Source of the DNA: Phaeocystidibacter luteus
Lineage (GTDB): Bacteria > Bacteroidota > Bacteroidia > Flavobacteriales > Schleiferiaceae
Length of the DNA stretch: 64,000 nt
NCBI RefSeq assembly: GCF_008933115.1
Contig: NZ_WBVO01000001.1
Coordinates: 744,001-808,000, forward strand
Direction: 5' to 3'
Made by a program: the position numbers and the translations under genes. The notes under the pieces are model-generated. The model worked only from the letters and a program-made list of their open reading frames with translations, was not told the DNA's origin and ran no database searches. Of the stretch, positions 36,003-46,300 are shown in pieces (positions within the stretch are counted from its first letter, which is position 1; each line of letters opens with the position of its first letter).

Positions 36003-38681
36003 TTAAAATTCCAAGGTGATCTGAGATGGACCATCTCCATCTTCAGATTTACTCTCATTCTGAACTTCTGAATTGTCGTCGATAGATTCCTCTTCTTCAA
36101 CATCTTCAGGCTCAGGTTCAGGAAGCAAGTTAATGGTTTTCACGTCATGTGGCGTCAATTGATTCCCCTGAGCCTTCCATCCTTTAACGGAAATGAAGTC
36201 CGCAAGGTTGGTTTCTTCCGCATCTCGTTGCTTTCCTTTTATCTTCTTGAATATCACTTCGATACTTGGGTTCGGTGAAGTCGACACCAACTCGAGATGA
36301 CTTCCATTCGAATCCGAGATAAAGAGGTTCTTCTCAGCGTTCACCACTTCAACCAAGAAGCGCTTCACGAAGTAGCGTTCCTTCACCCCATCCCAATATA
36401 CGGCTGAGATGGCAGCATCGGGACGCCATTTCTCCATCAAAATCATGTCCTCATCGAAGTGCGTGCTCACATCGAAACCGGTCAGACGATAATGTCCACT
36501 CTGCAAAATGGTGAGAATCTTGTCATCTCCCCTAAACGCGCCCAATAGCTCTCCTCTACCTTCGTAGTTCAGGCGTTTTACCGTTTCATCGTACCAAACT
36601 TTTCTAGGGGCCAATGTGCTCACGCCCTCTTCCTTCATCTCAATCTTGCGGATTGGATATTTGGAAGCGATGTTCCCCTTCGCTGCTCTACCCTTAATGG
36701 CTAGTTCAGAAAAATCAACATCAAACTTGAGTTTCTTCAGGCGCTGAAGGGCTTTGAGATACACGGTTACGACTTCTGCTTCTCCATTCGGGTTAGCCGT
36801 GAAGTACAATACTTGCGAACCTTTGTTTCCCGCAGTGAGGTCATATTCTCGATCGCGCGTTACGGAAGTCACGTTAAATCGCTTCATGAGAGAAGTTCCC
36901 TTAGGACCTCCATCGCGATAAATCATGTTATAAACCGTGCGCTTGTCGCCTTTCTTAAATACGGCCACATGGATGATGTCCTTCCCGACGTACGTCTTGG
37001 TATCAACCTTTGTTACCAACATTACGCCGTCTCTACGGAACACGATGATGTCGTCGATATCCGAACAATCGCAAACGTACTCTTCCTTTCGAAGACCGGT
37101 TCCAATAAAACCTTCCTCTCGGTTAACGTAGAGCTTCTCGTTGGCGATGGCCACTTTGGTTGCTACGATATCGTCGAACGTTCTGATTTCAGTCTTGCGC
37201 TCGCGACCTACGCCGTATTTTTTCTTGAGGTTCTTGAAGTAGTCGACCGCATAGTCTACGAGATTGGCCAACTTGTCTTTCACCTCGGCTATATCGCCCT
37301 CGAGGGAAGCGATTTTGTCATTTGCTTTGTCGGAATCAAACTTAGAAATACGCTTAATTCTGATTTCGGTGAGGCGAACGATATCTTCTTCTGTAACCGA
37401 CCTGATGAGGTGTTTGATGTGAGGTTCCAATCCTTTTCGGATGTTACCTATAACTTCTTCCCAGGTTTCGGCTTCTTCGATGTCGCGATAAATGCGATTT
37501 TCGATGAATATCTTCTCTAGACTTGCAAAATGCCAGGCTTCCTCAAGCTCTTTGAGTGTAATTTGAAGCTCCGCTTTCAGCATTTCTAGCGTATGCTCCG
37601 TACTTCTTCTCAAGAGTTCGGATACGCCAATGAAGAGTGGTCTGTCATTTTCGATGATGCAACACAAAGGCGACACAGAGTTCTCACAATTCGTGAAAGC
37701 GTAAAGTGCATCAATGGTTTTATCCGGCGAAATATTGGCAGGCAAGTGAACGAGGATTTCAACGAACTCGGCCGTGTTATCCTCAATCTTTTTAATCTTG
37801 ATTTTCCCTTTCTCGTTGGCCTTAACGATAGAATCTATGAGGCTTTGAGTGGTAGTGCCGAAAGGAATCTCGGTAATCTGCAACGTCTTCTTATCCAGCT
37901 GAGCAATCTTCGCACGTACGCGAACTTTACCCCCTCTAACACCATCATTGTATTGGGTGAAATCTGCAATGCCACCTGTTGGAAAATCGGGATAGATAGT
38001 CGCTTTCTTACCGCGAAGAATCTTAATACTTGCGTCGATAAGCTCGTTAAAGTTATGCGGAAGCACACGTGTGCTCAAACCGACCGCGATACCCTCAACG
38101 CCTTGGGTGAGAAGTAACGGGAATTTAGCTGGGAGGTGGATGGGTTCCTTGCCTCGACCGTCGTAACTAAGCTGCCAATCTGTAATTTTTGGGTTGAAGA
38201 CAACGTCAAGTGCAAACTTGCTAAGTCGAGCTTCGATATAACGAGGAGCTGCGGCATTATCTCCTGTGAGCACGTTACCCCAGTTACCTTGGGTATCGAT
38301 TAACAGTTCTTTTTGCCCCAGTTGAACGAGAGCATCACCAATAGAGGCATCACCGTGGGGGTGATACTTCATGGTCTGACCAATAACGTTGGCCACCTTG
38401 TGGAATCTACCGTCATCCATTTCGCGCAACGCGTGAAGTAGTCGGCGCTGAACGGGTTTAAAACCATCTTCGAGAGAAGGAACGGCACGTTCTAGGATTA
38501 CATAGGAAGCGTAATCGAGGAAATAATCCTCGTACATACCGGAAACCTTCGAGATCCGCTCTTGAGAATCGGACTCATCTGAGAGATTTTCTAGTTCTTC
38601 CGGATTGGAAGACTCTTCATTATGTGAATCGTTGTTTGGGTCTTCATTCATATTGACCCCATCCTCATTTTCAATCATCAT
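36003..38681 (-). CDS. parC: DNA topoisomerase IV subunit A (ParC)
   Basis: 892 aa. Breakage-reunion Tyr148 in APRYIEARLS, GyrA-type winged helix (FKPVQRRLLHALREM), the KYHPHGDASIGDAL segment, and C-terminal blades. The quinolone-region position that is Ser in E. coli ParC is Ala112 here, as I recall is normal for Bacteroidota. A long acidic N- and C-terminal tail is unusual. The start overlaps the membrane-protein gene by 11 nt; an internal ATG at 38651 is another option. It pairs with ParE upstream to decatenate chromosomes. Confidence 0.93.
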   Translation of the reverse strand: MMIENEDGVNMNEDPNNDSHNEESSNPEELENLSDESDSQERISKVSGMYEDYFLDYASYVILERAVPSLEDGFKPVQRRLLHALREMDDGRFHKVANVIGQTMKYHPHGDASIGDALVQLGQKELLIDTQGNWGNVLTGDNAAAPRYIEARLSKFALDVVFNPKITDWQLSYDGRGKEPIHLPAKFPLLLTQGVEGIAVGLSTRVLPHNFNELIDASIKILRGKKATIYPDFPTGGIADFTQYNDGVRGGKVRVRAKIAQLDKKTLQITEIPFGTTTQSLIDSIVKANEKGKIKIKKIEDNTAEFVEILVHLPANISPDKTIDALYAFTNCENSVSPLCCIIENDRPLFIGVSELLRRSTEHTLEMLKAELQITLKELEEAWHFASLEKIFIENRIYRDIEEAETWEEVIGNIRKGLEPHIKHLIRSVTEEDIVRLTEIRIKRISKFDSDKANDKIASLEGDIAEVKDKLANLVDYAVDYFKNLKKKYGVGRERKTEIRTFDDIVATKVAIANEKLYVNREEGFIGTGLRKEEYVCDCSDIDDIIVFRRDGVMLVTKVDTKTYVGKDIIHVAVFKKGDKRTVYNMIYRDGGPKGTSLMKRFNVTSVTRDREYDLTAGNKGSQVLYFTANPNGEAEVVTVYLKALQRLKKLKFDVDFSELAIKGRAAKGNIASKYPIRKIEMKEEGVSTLAPRKVWYDETVKRLNYEGRGELLGAFRGDDKILTILQSGHYRLTGFDVSTHFDEDMILMEKWRPDAAISAVYWDGVKERYFVKRFLVEVVNAEKNLFISDSNGSHLELVSTSPNPSIEVIFKKIKGKQRDAEETNLADFISVKGWKAQGNQLTPHDVKTINLLPEPEPEDVEEEESIDDNSEVQNESKSEDGDGPSQITLEF

Positions 38682-39159
38682 CGTGTTCGTCGAGATTGAG
38701 CTTCTTATTCGCTTTTGCTACTGAGTCTAGCGACCTTCCCAAATCGCGTACCTCTGAGCTTTTTAAGCTGGATATAACTACTCTGAGTGTTTTATACTTT
38801 GCCTCTTTGCTCTTGATTTTCAAGATTAAAACCTTTCGGAGAGGCCATCTAATAATTCGGAATCCGATAAGTTTTCGCTTGGGAAACTCATAGAGCTTAT
38901 TTGAGCGAAGAAAACCTCCTAATATGGGTTCTTTGCTGTCCAAGATCAAGACCTCTCCATCGCTATCATATCTAAACACCGGATTCCCTCGGTATATCAA
39001 TACCAATGCTATTGCGAGAACTAGGATTGTTATCACCGGTGTTTGATTCCCGATAGATCCGTCGATATTGATGAGCAGGATATCAAAACCTACGGCTAAA
39101 ATCAAGATTAGGTAGATGTAGCGATAATAAGTGTAGCGCTTGATCGTATTCAGTCTCAT
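38671..39159 (-). CDS. Two-helix membrane protein between parE and parC
   Basis: 162 aa. Two hydrophobic helices (about 12-30 and 41-57) and a C-terminal beta-rich cytoplasmic part ([15 protein letters not shown] ... [24 protein letters not shown]), resembling a bacterial PH-like domain. Its ATG overlaps the parE stop (4 nt) and its stop overlaps the parC start (11 nt). The tail is acidic (DEHDDD). No known partner; the arrangement implies co-translation with topoisomerase IV. Confidence 0.7.
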   Translation of the reverse strand: MRLNTIKRYTYYRYIYLILILAVGFDILLINIDGSIGNQTPVITILVLAIALVLIYRGNPVFRYDSDGEVLILDSKEPILGGFLRSNKLYEFPKRKLIGFRIIRWPLRKVLILKIKSKEAKYKTLRVVISSLKSSEVRDLGRSLDSVAKANKKLNLDEHDDD

Positions 39160-41012
39160 ACCTCTTTTAGGTTTTCCTCCGTGTCTTTTTCAACACGAAG
39201 GTTGTCGATAATGAATTCTTGGCGCTCGGGGGTGTTTTTGCCCATGTAAAAGGCGAGAATATCTTCGATTTTTTGGCCAGGTCCCAAAAGAACAGGTTCC
39301 AAGCGAATCTCCTCACCGATGAAGTGTTTGAACTCATCAGGTGAGATTTCACCAAGTCCCTTAAATCGAGTAATCTCAGGCTTTGATCCAAGTTTTAGGA
39401 TGGCTGCCCTTCTCTCCTCTTCACTGTAGCAATAAATGGTTTCCTTCTTGTTTCTAACTCTAAAAAGTGGAGTTTGAAGGATATAAAGGTGACGTTCCTG
39501 AACGAGCTCTGGGAAGAACTGCAGGAAGAATGTTATCAATAGTAGACGAATGTGCATACCGTCGACATCCGCATCCGTAGCAATTACTACGTTGTTGTAA
39601 CGAAGATTCTCCAAGCCATCTTCAATATTCAATGCAGCTTGAAGAAGGTTGAATTCCTCATTCTCGTAAACGACCTTTTTCGTCAGGCCATAGCAATTGA
39701 GCGGTTTACCCTTCAGGCTAAATACCGCTTGCGTTTTTACATCTCTACTCTTGGTGATGGAACCAGATGCAGAATCACCCTCCGTAATGAAGAGTGTGGT
39801 TTCGCTGTGACGCTCATCCTTATCCGTGTAGTGAATCTTGCAATCGCGAAGCTTCTTATTGTGAAGGTTTGCCTTCTTCGCACGTTCTCGAGCTAGCTTC
39901 TGGATACCGCTCAGTTCCTTTCTTTCTCGCTCAGCCCGAACGATCTTCTTTTGAATTGCTTCGGCAACATCTGCGTTTCGGTGCAAGAAGTTATCGAGGT
40001 TATTCTTCAAGAAATCGTTTACGAAAGTGCGGAGTGTCGGACCATCTGGACCGATATCATTGGAGCCTAGTTTGGTCTTTGTTTGCGACTCAAACACTGG
40101 CTCAATCACCTTAACGCTCACCGCACAAATGACGCTTTGACGGATGTCGGCAGCATCGTAATTCTTACCATAAAAGTCACGAATCGTGCGTACCAAGGCT
40201 TCTCGAAGGGCGCTTTGGTGCGTACCACCTTGGGTGGTATGCTGACCATTGACGAAGGAATAGTATTGTTCACTCTGGGAACGCTCGGCGTGTGTAAGTG
40301 CAATTTCGATATCCTCGCCCTTGAGGTGAATGATATCGTGCATGATCTCGCCGTTGATATTGTCGCTAAGGAGATCCTTTAGTCCGTTTTCGGAATAATA
40401 TTTCTCACCATTGAACATGATGGTGAGGCCCGGATTCAGGTACACATAGTTCCAGAGCATCTTTTCGACATACTCGCTGCGGAACTTGTAGTTCACGAAG
40501 ATGCTTGGGTCAGGAGTAAACTGAACCTTGGTACCTTTTCGCAGTGAGCTTGCCTCTGGTGCAGACTCTTCGATAAGGGCGCCGGTTTCGAAAGTGGCAA
40601 ATTTGGTTTCGCCGTCGCGTACCGCTTGCACTTTGAAATGGCTGGAAAGGGCGTTTACAGCCTTTGTACCTACACCGTTCAGACCGACAGACTTCTTAAA
40701 AGCTTTCGAATCATACTTGGCACCTGTATTCATTTTGGAAACAACGTCAACCAGCTTTCCGAGTGGAATACCTCGACCATAGTCGCGAACGGTTACTACG
40801 CCGTCCTTTATGGCAACCTCAATGGTTTTACCAGACCCCATGACGAATTCATCGATAGAGTTATCGATAACTTCTTTGAGAAGAATGTAAATACCATCGT
40901 CGGGAGATGATCCATCGCCAAGTTTCCCGATATACATACCAGGACGAAGGCGGATGTGTTCCTTCCAATCGAGACTCCGAATATTGTCTTCCGTATACTT
41001 AGTTTCGGACAT
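39156..41012 (-). CDS. parE: DNA topoisomerase IV subunit B (ParE)
   Basis: 618 aa. GHKL ATPase motifs ([42 protein letters not shown]), transducer domain, and TOPRIM residues ([23 protein letters not shown]). The size and lack of the GyrB insertion point to ParE. It works with ParC to decatenate and relax DNA. It heads the operon parE - membrane protein - parC. Upstream, a TATTTTTA on the reverse strand near 41049 may be the -7 box. Confidence 0.93.
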   Translation of the reverse strand: MSETKYTEDNIRSLDWKEHIRLRPGMYIGKLGDGSSPDDGIYILLKEVIDNSIDEFVMGSGKTIEVAIKDGVVTVRDYGRGIPLGKLVDVVSKMNTGAKYDSKAFKKSVGLNGVGTKAVNALSSHFKVQAVRDGETKFATFETGALIEESAPEASSLRKGTKVQFTPDPSIFVNYKFRSEYVEKMLWNYVYLNPGLTIMFNGEKYYSENGLKDLLSDNINGEIMHDIIHLKGEDIEIALTHAERSQSEQYYSFVNGQHTTQGGTHQSALREALVRTIRDFYGKNYDAADIRQSVICAVSVKVIEPVFESQTKTKLGSNDIGPDGPTLRTFVNDFLKNNLDNFLHRNADVAEAIQKKIVRAERERKELSGIQKLARERAKKANLHNKKLRDCKIHYTDKDERHSETTLFITEGDSASGSITKSRDVKTQAVFSLKGKPLNCYGLTKKVVYENEEFNLLQAALNIEDGLENLRYNNVVIATDADVDGMHIRLLLITFFLQFFPELVQERHLYILQTPLFRVRNKKETIYCYSEEERRAAILKLGSKPEITRFKGLGEISPDEFKHFIGEEIRLEPVLLGPGQKIEDILAFYMGKNTPERQEFIIDNLRVEKDTEENLKEV

Positions 41013-41155
41013 AGGTGATTAGGCTAATTGACGCTTTTATCCTCAATAAGGGCTAAAAATACACAATTAGCCAAGCCTCCGAAGGCGCTCGGGAATCAAC
41101 TTTTTAACAGCTTTGGCTTACAGACTGTTAACTAGTAATTTGAAGTGAAAAATGA

Positions 41156-42247
41156 TTACACGTTGAAGCGGAAATGCATCACATCCCCGTCCTTCACGAT
41201 GTATTCTTTGCCTTCTACACGGAGTCGACCTGCATCGCGAGCTGCGGCTTCGGTTTCATACTTCACATAGTCGTCGTATGAGATTACCTCAGCACGGATG
41301 AAGCCTTTCTCAAAGTCAGTGTGAATCACGCCTGCGGCTTGAGGAGCAGTACTTCCCATATCGATGGTCCATGCGCGAACCTCCTTCTCACCCGCTGTGA
41401 AATAGGTTTGAAGTTTAAGGAGCTGGTAAGCTGCACGAATTACACGGTTCACACCTGGTTCTTCAAGTCCAGCTTCTTCGAGGAACATTTCGCGTTCTTC
41501 GAATGAGTCAAGTTCGGCGATATCGGCCTCTGTGGCAGCGGCAATGTGAATAACTTCTGCGTTCTCATCGGCAACAGCGGCCTTTACGGCATCGACGTGT
41601 GCGTTGCCTTTTGCAGCATTGGCTTCCTCAACATTACAGAGGTAAAGCACCGGCTTATCGGTCAATAATTGGTAGTCGTCTAACCACTCTGCTTCCTCTT
41701 CATTTCTTTCGAAGGAACGAACAGATTTTCCCTGTTCAATGAATGCAGTCAAACGCTCAATCATTTCAACCTCTCTGAATGCCTCTTTGTTTGACCCTTT
41801 GGCGTTCTTCTTGGCCTTTTCGAGTCGCTTTTCTAGCGTTTCAAGATCCTTGAGCTGAAGCTCGGTGTCGATAGTCTCTTTATCACGAACAGGGTCGATA
41901 CTGCCGTCTACGTGCGTAATGTTCCCATTTTCAAAACAGCGGAGGACGTGTATGATGGCGTTACACTCTCGGATGTTACCGAGGAATTTGTTGCCAAGAC
42001 CTTCGCCCTTACTTGCTCCTTTAACCAGACCAGCGATATCCACAATTTCTACAGTAGCGGGAACCACACGCTCGGGGTTTACAAGCTCTTCGAGTTTATA
42101 TATTCTGGGATCTGGAACATTGACGGTGCCCATGTTGGGCTCGATTGTACAGAATGGATAGTTTGCTGCTTGCGCTTTTGCGTTGCTCAAGCAGTTAAAG
42201 AGGGTTGATTTACCCACATTCGGAAGTCCGACAATGCCACATTTCAT
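41156..42247 (-). CDS. ychF: Obg-family GTPase YchF
   Basis: 363 aa, full length for the family. G1 loop GLPNVGKST at 7-15, switch and [20 protein letters not shown], the [10 protein letters not shown] specificity region (YchF is an ATPase/GTPase with relaxed base choice), a coiled-coil middle and a C-terminal TGS domain ([22 protein letters not shown]). It binds ribosomes and is redox-responsive in other bacteria. A TACCTTTG box is 22 nt before the start. Confidence 0.95.
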   Translation of the reverse strand: MKCGIVGLPNVGKSTLFNCLSNAKAQAANYPFCTIEPNMGTVNVPDPRIYKLEELVNPERVVPATVEIVDIAGLVKGASKGEGLGNKFLGNIRECNAIIHVLRCFENGNITHVDGSIDPVRDKETIDTELQLKDLETLEKRLEKAKKNAKGSNKEAFREVEMIERLTAFIEQGKSVRSFERNEEEAEWLDDYQLLTDKPVLYLCNVEEANAAKGNAHVDAVKAAVADENAEVIHIAAATEADIAELDSFEEREMFLEEAGLEEPGVNRVIRAAYQLLKLQTYFTAGEKEVRAWTIDMGSTAPQAAGVIHTDFEKGFIRAEVISYDDYVKYETEAAARDAGRLRVEGKEYIVKDGDVMHFRFNV

Positions 42248-42269
42248 ACGTTGCGTGATTTAGAGGCCG

Positions 42270-42277
42270 CAAAGGTA
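42270..42277 (-). promoter_or_regulatory. -7 box (TACCTTTG) before ychF
   Basis: Reverse-strand TACCTTTG 22 nt before the ychF ATG. It is a perfect TA-N2-TTTG match. Confidence 0.6.
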
Positions 42278-42294
42278 CTTATTCGGCGCGAGAA

Positions 42295-42470
42295 AACTTC
42301 GATTGGAAGCGTCAGGCGATAAGCAACAGGCTCAGGCGCGAGGCTTGTGCGATAGGCTGAGGGAGTTGGCGACATGCAACAAGCGTGAGGCGCGCGGCGA
42401 CTGAAGTGAGCCGATAAGCATGGGGCTTCAGGCTGGTGCTAGTGACTGGAGGAGTGTAATGTGTGGAGGA
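42295..42470. other. Degenerate GGC-rich repeat-like intergenic stretch
   Basis: The stretch contains irregular reiterations such as GGCGATAAGC, CAGGCTCAGGCGCGAGGC, GCGATAGGCTGAGG and GAGGCGCGCGGCGA. No open frame with coding signals is seen. It resembles eroded short repeats. Confidence 0.4.
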
Positions 42471-42487
42471 TGCTTGGATTTTTTGTG

Positions 42488-42702
42488 GGGGCTATGTATC
42501 CCCTCCCCGGTCTCAAGCTACGCATCAAAGCTGAAACAAGTCGGATGGTAAACGTTTACAAACGCTTAGTTACGAACATGAACGCGGGATTCACATAAAT
42601 AATTCTAAACGATAGCTATTGTCCCCGATTTGTCCATCTGAAAAGTCTGGTTGTCTTGAATAAAATCTCGAACTTGAGACCGGGGAGGGGCTGATAAGCC
42701 CC
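42488..42702. repeat. 215-bp element with 30-nt imperfect terminal inverted repeats
   Basis: Left arm 42488-42517 and right arm 42673-42702. The inner 18 nt (CCCCTCCCCGGTCTCAAG) match perfectly in inverted orientation, the outer GGGGCT also matches, and six bases between differ. Each outer end is itself a small hairpin (GGGGCT...CCCC). The 155-nt interior is AT-rich and non-coding. This may be a MITE-like or REP-like element; target duplication was not evident. Confidence 0.55.
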
Positions 42703-42727
42703 GTTAAATCAACGCAAATTAAAAGGT

Positions 42728-42855
42728 CCAACAGTCTAACCCTCCAACCCTCCAACCATCTAACCCTCCAACAGTCTAACCCTCCAACCCTCTAACCCTC
42801 CAACCCTCCAACCCTCCAACCCTCCAACCCTCTGACAATCCAACCCTCCAACAGC
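42728..42855 (+). repeat. 16-unit 8-nt microsatellite
   Basis: Sixteen units of exactly 8 nt in perfect register, consensus CCAACCCT with variants CTAACCCT, CCAACAGT, CCAACCAT and CTGACAAT. It ends 7 nt before the ATG of the YfiT-like gene and occupies the place where a promoter would be. The reverse strand reads GGAGGGTT and is G-rich. A coding reading of the repeat was rejected. Confidence 0.85.
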
Positions 42856-42862
42856 GCACCCC

Positions 42863-43381
42863 ATGAAATATCCCATCGGCAAAGCCCAATTTTCTTCGGA
42901 ACTCAACAATGAAATCTTTACCAACGCTATTCATAGAATCGAAAGGCTTCCGGCAATACTTAAGCGTCAAGTTGAAGGATTGAATGCGGATGAACTCCAA
43001 GCCCAGTACCGTGAAAATTCATGGACTATCCAGCAGGTGGTTCATCATATTGCTGACAGTCATATGAACGGTTTTGTGAGGACGAAATGGGCATTGTCAG
43101 AGTCTAAACCAGTGATAAAGCCTTACGATGAAAAAAAGTGGACCGAACAGCCTGATGTTCTGGACCTACCGATTGAGGTAAGCTTGAATCTGATAGAATC
43201 CATCCACACGCGATGGACCTATTTATTCAGAAACCTTTCTGAGAAGGAATTGAACAAGGTCTTCATTCATCCCGATGGGAATGTTGAGTACAAGCTGTTT
43301 CAGCATGCAGAGATGTATGCGTGGCACGGGGATCACCATCTGGCACATGTGAAGTTGGCGCTCGGTATATCTAAGCTCTAA
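42863..43381 (+). CDS. YfiT/DinB-like metal-dependent transferase
   Basis: 172 aa, four-helix bundle. The metal ligands fit the YfiT family: His-His-X-X-Asp-Ser-His (VVHHIADSHMNGF) and WHGDHHLAHV near the C-terminus. Members act as bacillithiol or other thiol S-transferases, or as uncharacterised hydrolases. Start ATG 42863, immediately after the 8-nt repeat array, so expression could depend on repeat number. Confidence 0.82.
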   Translation: MKYPIGKAQFSSELNNEIFTNAIHRIERLPAILKRQVEGLNADELQAQYRENSWTIQQVVHHIADSHMNGFVRTKWALSESKPVIKPYDEKKWTEQPDVLDLPIEVSLNLIESIHTRWTYLFRNLSEKELNKVFIHPDGNVEYKLFQHAEMYAWHGDHHLAHVKLALGISKL

Positions 43382-43396
43382 TCGAAGGTCACGGGG

Positions 43397-46150
43397 CTAC
43401 CTCAACACTACTTTTTCCCTCAAAACTTCACCAGATTCATCCTTCACACTTAAAACATACATTCCTTTCGGAAGGTCAGATAGGTCTAAAGTGTAGCAGC
43501 CATCAGGCGAGTTTGCTTTGCCTGTAGTCCTCACCAAGTCACCATTCAGACTGTAAATAGCAAAAGCTCTCTCACCGGAAGACGCGTTCGGAATGCATGC
43601 TTGAATAACACCATCCGTCGGGTTTGGTGATAGTAACATGGCGCGAACCACAGATTCTTCCCGCACACTAATGTTTTCGATTAAGATAGAGCGTGATACA
43701 ACCGGTTGTCCACAAGGCGTATGCGGTAGGATGTTGTAATAATTCAAGATTTCGTCATCGAACGTCACAAACACGGTGTCACCCATCATTGCCGGCAGTC
43801 CAGCGAATCTCCATTCTATAGAATCTGCACTATTTACTTGTGCATAAAACATATATGTGACCGTTGAGTCGGTGTTGGATACATACACGTATCCGTCATT
43901 GACCACTGGTGGAACGATATCCACATTCGCTTCTACATATTCAATCCATCGACCGAGAGCACAAGAGTCAATCAAATAGATATCAATAGAGTCTCCAGGA
44001 ACCAAATTGTACAACCTGTGTGGACTCGTTACTGAAGTAATCGTCGTACCACTCGATGATGGATCAAATCCCTTAGGACCATAAATTAAATTGGTGTTGA
44101 GATTCGACGTTGTCCATGTGACTTCTGCAACACCACAATCCGGTATATAAACATAGATATTTGTCGGCGGAGGACAGGCATTGTTCACCCCTTCCAAAAT
44201 TTCAAAGTTATCTATGAGAATGTCGTTGTAGAAGGTTTGGTTCACGGCATCCATATCTACCCTTAATACAAACTGGATGCTATCCGGATTTTGTGGCGGA
44301 TTCAAGATGTATTTGATATTGACCCAATCGGCACTGTCACCGCTGTAGGTTATTACATCGTAGTGCCAAGTAGCGCCATCATAATAATCTATGTAGAAGC
44401 TATTGTTATCCCCAGGGTAATTGGTGTTGTTACTGTATAACCAAAGCGAGAGTTGAGGAACTTGCAAGTTGGAAACATCAATAAGTGGAGTTACAATGAA
44501 GACACTATCTAAAGGTGTTGGAGAACTTCCATCAACCCCTATGGCATACCCTCCATTTCCAGTATAATCAACCTGATTTTGAGCACCATATGCTGGAAAG
44601 TATGCGTTTGACAGACCTGTTGGTATCCATGCCGAATTCATTCTGCCTTCAATCAAAGGTTCTGTCCTCCAACATGTTGGAATAATAGTGTCGTCAAATG
44701 TTTCAATGAATGGAGCTGATATTGGCAAGCATGGGGTCCAAAAAGAATAAGGACCTTTAATCGCGGACGTTCCAGAGGCACCGCAATCTTCTCGAAGAAA
44801 GACTTCGTATTCAGTATTCGGCGTTAAACCGCTCACGGAATAAGACGTTGCGTTTAGATTAACAGTTGTTCTATTTCCAGAAAAAGTACCCGCTGGTGCA
44901 TACTGGAAAATGAAGTTGTTTGAAGAGAGTCCGGAATTCCATGAAACATCAACCGAGGTTGCTGTGAGGTTTGAAAAAGTGACGCCCATATCACGACGAA
45001 TTGGGCATGGATTTGAGGTGATTGAAACCTCGTCAATCGCAACATCTTGTTGAAAAGCAGAAAGAGGGTCTATATCAAATACCATGATGAATCGTATTTG
45101 ACTTTCACCTGTTGAATCAAGAAGTACGTATCGGTCCCTCCAAGGATCAGTTTTCCTTGGTTGTAGTTCTCCCACTAGTGAATCGACAGTAATCCAGATA
45201 CCGTCAACTTTTTGGCCGACATAGAGAACTTTAATTTCAGAGCCACGCATGTAATAGCTGTACTTCAATTCGGGGTATTGGATACCCGAGAAGTCAATAC
45301 GGGGAGAATACAGGTAAACCGAATCTCCACTATCCATTGACGCTTCTGTGTACAAGTAATTCCCAGTGCCTGATTTATCGGCTTGAGGTCCAGTTTCTAT
45401 AGAATTGGTAGAGTCCTCTCTTACCACCCATTTCACAGCACGCAAATCAGTGCTAGGCCATGGGTGAAACCTCCAATCTGCCGAATGCGAAAACTGAGGA
45501 ATACCAGTATTGTTGAGCGTTTGGTCTGGAACCCAATCGCTGCCATCGAAATCTTCCGCATAAGGCAAACTGTATACAGAATCAGTTTCTGACCTCAACA
45601 ATCTGAAATTCGCTAGTTCCCAAGGGGACGATGAAACACTCATCTCAAATCTGAGCTGAAACCTCACCGTATCTCCAACTAGAGAATCAGGAAGAAAGAT
45701 CTCTAAGTATTTCGTATTGTCGGTTCCACCTGGACTCCAGCTACGGAAGGATGGTCCCACCTTTCTCAACACACTCCAACTGGAGTCATTCTGCCTTTGG
45801 ACAAACACTCGAAAAAAGTCATTTACTCCTGATGTCGATGTGTATTGGTGTCTCAATGTAAAATTCAAGACAGCCTTGTGCGTGATTGCGAAATATGGCG
45901 TGTGAACGGGCTTATTCCCCAGGTATCCTCCGGTTGAACTGATTGTCAATCTATTATTCGCTCGAGTCGCAGTAACGTTTGGTGTACCTCCTGATGTCGA
46001 CCAACATTGAAAGGTAGCCCAATTACCAAACTGATTCTGATAAGGCAATGTCTCCGCTGTGCATTGCGCGTTAGCATCAGCACTAAAGACTAATAATGAG
46101 GCAAACAAGCTCCAGAAAAGGGCAGAAATAGAGAGAGATAGAGAATTCAT
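43397..46150 (-). CDS. Large T9SS-exported fibronectin-type protein
   Basis: 917 aa with a signal peptide. Two MAM/jelly-roll-like regions (LPYQNQFGNWATFQCW, LPYAEDFDGSDW, APFIETFDDTIIPTCW) are spaced through the protein, with fibronectin III-like domains (TATSVDVSWNSGLSSNNFIF ... LTPNTEYEVFLREDC; VAEVTWTTSNLN). A type IX sorting domain is at the C-terminus (LLSPNPTDGVIQA ... LPKGMYVLSVKDESGEVL). It is a surface or secreted protein, possibly adhesin-like. It is monocistronic. Confidence 0.82.
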   Translation of the reverse strand: MNSLSLSISALFWSLFASLLVFSADANAQCTAETLPYQNQFGNWATFQCWSTSGGTPNVTATRANNRLTISSTGGYLGNKPVHTPYFAITHKAVLNFTLRHQYTSTSGVNDFFRVFVQRQNDSSWSVLRKVGPSFRSWSPGGTDNTKYLEIFLPDSLVGDTVRFQLRFEMSVSSSPWELANFRLLRSETDSVYSLPYAEDFDGSDWVPDQTLNNTGIPQFSHSADWRFHPWPSTDLRAVKWVVREDSTNSIETGPQADKSGTGNYLYTEASMDSGDSVYLYSPRIDFSGIQYPELKYSYYMRGSEIKVLYVGQKVDGIWITVDSLVGELQPRKTDPWRDRYVLLDSTGESQIRFIMVFDIDPLSAFQQDVAIDEVSITSNPCPIRRDMGVTFSNLTATSVDVSWNSGLSSNNFIFQYAPAGTFSGNRTTVNLNATSYSVSGLTPNTEYEVFLREDCGASGTSAIKGPYSFWTPCLPISAPFIETFDDTIIPTCWRTEPLIEGRMNSAWIPTGLSNAYFPAYGAQNQVDYTGNGGYAIGVDGSSPTPLDSVFIVTPLIDVSNLQVPQLSLWLYSNNTNYPGDNNSFYIDYYDGATWHYDVITYSGDSADWVNIKYILNPPQNPDSIQFVLRVDMDAVNQTFYNDILIDNFEILEGVNNACPPPTNIYVYIPDCGVAEVTWTTSNLNTNLIYGPKGFDPSSSGTTITSVTSPHRLYNLVPGDSIDIYLIDSCALGRWIEYVEANVDIVPPVVNDGYVYVSNTDSTVTYMFYAQVNSADSIEWRFAGLPAMMGDTVFVTFDDEILNYYNILPHTPCGQPVVSRSILIENISVREESVVRAMLLSPNPTDGVIQACIPNASSGERAFAIYSLNGDLVRTTGKANSPDGCYTLDLSDLPKGMYVLSVKDESGEVLREKVVLR

Positions 46151-46260
46151 CTGTCAAGATTTGATAGCTCTTGCAAGATAACAGAAAAGAATTGACCGTG
46201 TCGTTAGTATCACGTTCATAAATGGGATCATTTTCCCAATTCCCTACCGCCCACTTTGCA

Positions 46261-46268
46261 TATCTTTG
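46261..46268 (+). promoter_or_regulatory. -7 box (TATCTTTG) before transketolase N-half
   Basis: TATCTTTGCACCC, a textbook Bacteroidota -7 region, 32 nt before the transketolase ATG. Confidence 0.65.
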
Positions 46269-46300
46269 CACCCGAGATTCAATTTCAACCCACTTTGGAC

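Noticed and set aside
36813-37520. 235-codon open frame on the plus strand opposite parC
   Set aside because: It lies inside the conserved parC coding strand, with no promoter or recognisable domain; it is a mirror of parC codon bias.
42776-43000. Plus-minus coding reading of the 8-nt repeat
   Set aside because: The repeat is open in several frames only because it has no stop; the protein would be a Gly/Trp/Arg/Val/Leu repeat and the real YfiT gene lies on the other strand.
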